Of a DNA stretch of 16,005 nucleotides, positions 14,351 to 16,005 are shown piece after piece; position 1 is the first letter of the stretch; the number at the start of each line of letters is the position of its first letter. Under the pieces are notes generated by a model, which did not search any database, had not been told where the DNA came from, and was given only the letters and a program-made list of their open reading frames with translations. A program made the translations under genes and the position numbers. This DNA comes from Pseudomonadota bacterium (GTDB lineage: Bacteria; Pseudomonadota; Alphaproteobacteria; Caulobacterales; Caulobacteraceae), in NCBI GenBank assembly GCA_023412655.1, contig JAEYNH010000105.1, positions 1-16,005 of the forward strand, given 5' to 3'.

Positions 14351-14623
14351 ATGTCGCGCCCCACCTCATCCCGCGAAGCGAACGAAGCCGCGCTCATGCG
14401 CGGCGGCTACGCCCTCCTGGGGGTGATCCTGCTCGCCAGCGCCGCCCTCGCCCTCGACGCCGCCCTGGAGCACATGGACGTCCTGGGCGCCATCTGCGGC
14501 GGGGTGGAGCATCCGCACTGCGGCTGGTGCTACGCCGCCGCCGCCCTCGCCCTGGCCGCCCTCTCCGCCTTCGCCGCCGCCCTCCGGCCTTCCCGCGCCG
14601 CCGCGAAGGCCCGCGCCGACTGA
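14351..14623 (+). CDS. Small two-helix membrane protein with a Cys/His loop, function unknown
   Basis: I do not recognise this 90-residue protein. It has two hydrophobic helices (about 19-39 and 60-78), positive residues at both ends (cytoplasmic termini by the positive-inside rule) and a short loop, probably periplasmic, at 40-60. The loop holds Cys49-x4-His54-x-His56-Cys57-x2-Cys60, plus His41: a dense set of possible metal, heme or disulfide residues. The start ATG 14351 has GGGAG at 14340-14344; an in-frame GTG at 14324 would add nine residues but precedes the predicted start of transcription. It is divergent from ccoN, sharing one FixK site, and lies before ompW. Low-oxygen expression is expected. 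A role in copper or heme handling for the oxidase is possible but unproven. G/C bias at third positions supports real coding. Confidence 0.75.
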   Translation: MSRPTSSREANEAALMRGGYALLGVILLASAALALDAALEHMDVLGAICGGVEHPHCGWCYAAAALALAALSAFAAALRPSRAAAKARAD

Positions 14624-14626
14624 GGT

Positions 14627-14640
14627 TTGCGGCAGATCAA
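14627..14640 (+). promoter_or_regulatory. FixK-type site upstream of ompW
   Basis: TTGCG-GCAG-ATCAA fits TTG(A/C)-N6-TCAA. It lies directly after the stop of the small membrane protein and is centred 85.5 bp before the ompW ATG. A class II start near 14675 would leave a leader of about 44 nt. FNR control of ompW is known in enterobacteria, which supports a working site here. Confidence 0.6.
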
Positions 14641-14718
14641 GGCGCGGCGCCGCCGGGCCTGCGACCCCAGCGTCAGGGCGGCCGCTCCCCCGCGCCGCCG
14701 AGAACAAGGGGATATCCT

Positions 14719-15366
14719 ATGAACACCAAGTCCATCCTGCTGGCCGCCGCCGCGACCCTGCTCGCCGCGGGCGCCGCCCAGGCGCAGGACTTCACGCCGA
14801 AGAGCGCCGGGACCATCATGCTCAACACCCGCCTCAGCGTGGTGTCGCCCGACGCCGGCGACCCGATCACCACCCTCGGCGGCGCCAGCACCGGCCTGAA
14901 GGCCGAGGTGAGCGACGACGTCATGCCGACCCTCGGCCTCACCTACTTCTTCACCGACAACGTCGCCGTGGAGGTGATCGCCGGGACCACCCAGCACACC
15001 ATCCGGGCCAAGGGCCCCGGGGCCAATGTGAAGGTGCAGGAGACCTGGGTGCTGCCGCCGGTGGTGTCCCTGCAGTACCACTTCGCCCCGGCCAGCCGGG
15101 TCAGCCCCTATGTGGGCGCCGGCGTGAACTACATGCTGTTCTACAGCGAGAAGGACTTCAACGGCTTCGGCCTGAAGGTGGACGACGGCTTCGGCTACGC
15201 CCTGCAGGGCGGGGTCGATGTGGCCCTCCGCGACAACTGGAGCGCCAATCTGGACGTCAAGAAGGTGTTCTTCGAAACCGACGCCAAGGATCGCTTCAAC
15301 GGCGTCAAGTCCAAGGTGAAGCTGGACCCCTGGGTGGTCTCGGCCGGCCTCGGCTACAAGTTCTGA
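14719..15366 (+). CDS. ompW: OmpW-family outer membrane protein
   Basis: A 215-residue eight-stranded beta-barrel. A signal peptide (1-22, ending AQA before QDF) is followed by SAGTIMLNTRLSVVSPD, GLKAEVSDDVMPTLGLTYFFTDNVAVEVIAGTT, VLPPVVSLQYHF, SPYVGAGVNYMLFY, GYALQGGVDVALRDNWSANLDVKKVFFETDA, and the C-terminal LDPWVVSAGLGYKF ending in an aromatic residue, as BAM substrates do. These are classic OmpW blocks. OmpW barrels are thought to pass small hydrophobic molecules; the substrate here is unknown. ATG 14719 is the only start that gives a signal peptide; AAGGGG (14706-14711) is a good RBS. A FixK-type site lies upstream, and a hairpin terminator follows the stop. Confidence 0.94.
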   Translation: MNTKSILLAAAATLLAAGAAQAQDFTPKSAGTIMLNTRLSVVSPDAGDPITTLGGASTGLKAEVSDDVMPTLGLTYFFTDNVAVEVIAGTTQHTIRAKGPGANVKVQETWVLPPVVSLQYHFAPASRVSPYVGAGVNYMLFYSEKDFNGFGLKVDDGFGYALQGGVDVALRDNWSANLDVKKVFFETDAKDRFNGVKSKVKLDPWVVSAGLGYKF

Positions 15367-15376
15367 TCCGCGGTGT

Positions 15377-15403
15377 GGAAGGGCCGGCCCCGCCGGCCCT
15401 TCC
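15377..15403. terminator. Bidirectional hairpin between ompW and the convergent barrel gene
   Basis: A perfect 11-bp stem (GGAAGGGCCGG at 15377-15387, CCGGCCCTTCC at 15393-15403) has a 5-nt loop. It lies in the 48-nt gap between two converging stops, so it can serve both genes. There is no T-run on either side, as is frequent in high-GC genomes. Confidence 0.7.
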
Positions 15404-15414
15404 CGCTTCGCCCC

Positions 15415-16005
15415 TCAGAAGCTCCGGCGCACGCCGACGCTGCCATAGGCCCCGTCCCGGGCCCGGGAGTCGGCTCCGCCCACCGCCAGCCGCAGCTGCC
15501 AGTCGGCCCCGCCGAACGCGGCCACCACCCCTGCCCGCCGACGGTCATAGTTCGGATCCCCGTCGAAGATCGCCTCCACGCCCAGGCGCAGGCCCCCGCC
15601 CACCGCCCGCATGAGCTCCCCCCGCACATAATAGTCCTCCGAGCTGAAGCCGTAGGAGGCGAAGCCCGCCACCTGCCAGGGATTGGCCCGCGCGCTTTCG
15701 CCGCTGACCGAAACCATCGGGTCCCACTGGCTGCCGCGGTTCGGATTGCCCGGATCGTCCGGCGAAAGGTCGGTGTCGGTGTAGCGGCCGCCCACCCCGG
15801 CGTCGAAATACCCCCAGCCTCCCCAGCGCTGGTAGAGCAGCGCGGCCTCGGCCCTCCCCTGCTCGCTCTTCACCCGTCCGCCGGCGCCGTCGTAGCGGTT
15901 TTGGCTGCCCGAGACGATGCCGCGCAGGGCCAGTCCCTGCGACCCCCGCGCCGTCCCCACCGGGACCGTCGCGCCCACGAACGCCAGGCGGTCGGCGCCC
16001 AGCCC
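15415..16005 (-). CDS. Outer-membrane beta-barrel protein, BcsS-like (N-terminus beyond right edge)
   Basis: The last 196 residues of a protein that enters from beyond the window. The frame stays open to base 16005, so no start can be given. It shows alternating hydrophobic/polar strands with Gly- and aromatic-rich turns: LAFVGATVPVG, LALRGIVSGSQNRYDG, EAALLYQRWGGWGYFDAGVGGRY, WQVAGFASYGFSSEDYYVRGELM, RLGVEAIFDGDPNYDRRRAGVVAAFG, ending SVGVRRSF with C-terminal Phe, a barrel insertion signal. The pattern reminds me of the cellulose biosynthesis protein BcsS family of alphaproteobacteria; this is a tentative recognition without alignment. It converges on ompW, has no visible FixK site within the window, and probably belongs to a different unit. 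Confidence 0.6.
   Translation of the reverse strand, partial: GLGADRLAFVGATVPVGTARGSQGLALRGIVSGSQNRYDGAGGRVKSEQGRAEAALLYQRWGGWGYFDAGVGGRYTDTDLSPDDPGNPNRGSQWDPMVSVSGESARANPWQVAGFASYGFSSEDYYVRGELMRAVGGGLRLGVEAIFDGDPNYDRRRAGVVAAFGGADWQLRLAVGGADSRARDGAYGSVGVRRSF

Noticed and set aside
1..16005. tRNA, rRNA, CRISPR array, insertion sequence, prophage or attachment site
   Set aside because: Looked for and not seen: no repeat-spacer array, no transposase or integrase frame, no tRNA-like cloverleaf, no direct repeats flanking the module.

Overview
The window is about 16 kb of high-GC DNA (strongly G/C-biased third codon positions) from an alphaproteobacterium. A heme-PAS FixL, a Rhizobium/Caulobacter-style FixJ and FixK, an ALA-synthase HemA and a cbb3 oxidase operon in the order ccoNOQP-ccoGHIS suggest Caulobacterales (Caulobacter/Phenylobacterium-like). 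The genus is an inference from gene style. No tRNA, rRNA, CRISPR, insertion sequence, integrase or phage gene is seen. The block looks like core genome, not a mobile island.

Layout from left to right: the 5' part of hemA (minus strand, cut by the window edge); a 353-bp divergent regulatory region; fixK (plus) with its own terminator; an AI-2E/PerM-family membrane protein, then fixL and fixJ (plus); a single-domain receiver that resembles FixT (plus); hemN (minus, tail to tail with the receiver gene); the minus-strand operon ccoN-ccoO-ccoQ-ccoP-ccoG-ccoH-ccoI-ccoS, whose genes mostly overlap by 4-13 nt; then, divergent from ccoN, a two-helix Cys/His-rich small membrane protein and an OmpW-family porin (both plus). 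A convergent outer-membrane beta-barrel gene (BcsS-like, minus) runs off the right edge.

Together these genes form a nearly self-contained low-oxygen module: sensing (FixL), response (FixJ), amplification (FixK), probable negative feedback (FixT-like receiver), heme supply (HemA, and the oxygen-independent HemN), the high-affinity terminal oxidase with its copper, Fe-S and assembly factors (CcoNOQP, CcoGHIS), and envelope outputs (OmpW, small membrane protein). Reading the intergenic DNA by eye gives six FixK/FNR-type sites of the form TTG(A/C)N-N4-(A/G)TCA(A/C). They lie upstream of hemA, fixK, the FixT-like gene, hemN, ccoN together with the small protein, and ompW. Every transcription unit of the module except the PerM-like/fixL/fixJ unit therefore carries one. 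A FixJ-like element (CGTAGG repeated 10 bp apart) lies upstream of fixK, giving a readable cascade: FixL -> FixJ -> fixK -> all other units.

The least explained parts are the small Cys/His membrane protein sharing the ccoN FixK site, the three-cysteine receiver, and the PerM-like transporter placed immediately before fixL.
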